From Methylobacterium sp. Leaf465 (GTDB lineage: Bacteria; Pseudomonadota; Alphaproteobacteria; Rhizobiales; Beijerinckiaceae), in contig NZ_LMRA01000015.1 in NCBI RefSeq assembly GCF_001424705.1, positions 1 to 36,712 on the forward strand: a stretch of 36,712 nucleotides of DNA, given 5' to 3'. This document shows, piece by piece, positions 36,627 through 36,712 of the stretch; within the stretch, counting starts at the first letter, position 1; every line of letters begins with the position of its first letter. Made by a program: the position numbers and the translations under genes. The notes beneath the pieces are model-generated. The model saw nothing but the letters and a program-made list of their open reading frames with translations. It was not told the DNA's origin and made no database searches.

Positions 36627-36712
36627 CCGGTTCATCGGCGGGCGGCCAACGGGGTTGGCGGCTTGCTTTTGCATCTCCTGACGATTGGCGGGGTTTGGGC
36701 CTGGGGTTCTGG

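Noticed and set aside
33438..36674. A 1078-residue minus-strand open frame opposite the GGDEF-EAL gene
   Set aside because: Shadow of an enzyme with complete catalytic motifs; no domain recognisable in the antisense product.

Overview
The window is high-GC DNA from an alphaproteobacterium, most likely a Methylobacterium/Methylorubrum relative (Hyphomicrobiales). This rests on the order of conserved Rhizobiales housekeeping genes (sppA-ihfB-lapA-trpF-trpB; pcm-like, tolC, popZ, valS), the alphaproteobacterial families TrcR and PopZ, and a lanmodulin-type EF-hand protein, a family described from methylotrophic Methylobacterium. The assignment is inferred from sequence reading alone.

Positions 1-7600, mostly minus strand: the tail of an IS5-type transposase, tRNA-Met, trpB, trpF, lapA, ihfB, sppA, rpsA with a strong terminator, and trcR. 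No trpA follows trpB. Positions 7700-13700: prs, a DUF4170 protein and xseA on minus, then purD on plus converging with rsgA on minus. Positions 13690-20000: valS, popZ, a tolC-type gene, a PCMT-family methyltransferase and tRNA-Cys, all minus. tRNA-Asn (plus) and a DedA membrane protein follow, then a gene-poor stretch (about 21.3-22.1 kb) holding one small ORF with a good ribosome binding site.

Positions 22.1-27.75 kb hold a complete branched-chain amino acid (Liv-type) ABC transporter operon in the order livH-livM-livG-livF-small membrane protein-livK, with ATGA overlaps between permease and ATPase genes.

Positions 27.9-32.5 kb are the most interesting part. A secreted four-EF-hand protein matches lanmodulin in length, EF-hand spacing (loops starting at residues 39, 63, 88, 112) and loop sequence, but it keeps the hallmark proline at loop position 2 only in EF3 and EF4. 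Upstream on the same strand lie a cytosolic-looking and an exported protein that share an OB-fold plus PepSY-like layout, and a small exported Pro/Gly-rich protein with two cysteines. Divergent from these is an OmpR-type response regulator/histidine kinase pair, with a palindrome and an N5-spaced direct repeat between the two transcription units. Together they look like a metal (possibly lanthanide) binding and sensing module. The parts belong to known families; the combination and the EF-hand variation deserve follow-up.

The window ends with a 1266-residue GAF-5xPAS-GGDEF-EAL c-di-GMP enzyme and a consensus-like promoter (TTGACA-N17-TATACC) that fires out of the window, plausibly into a stable-RNA operon.
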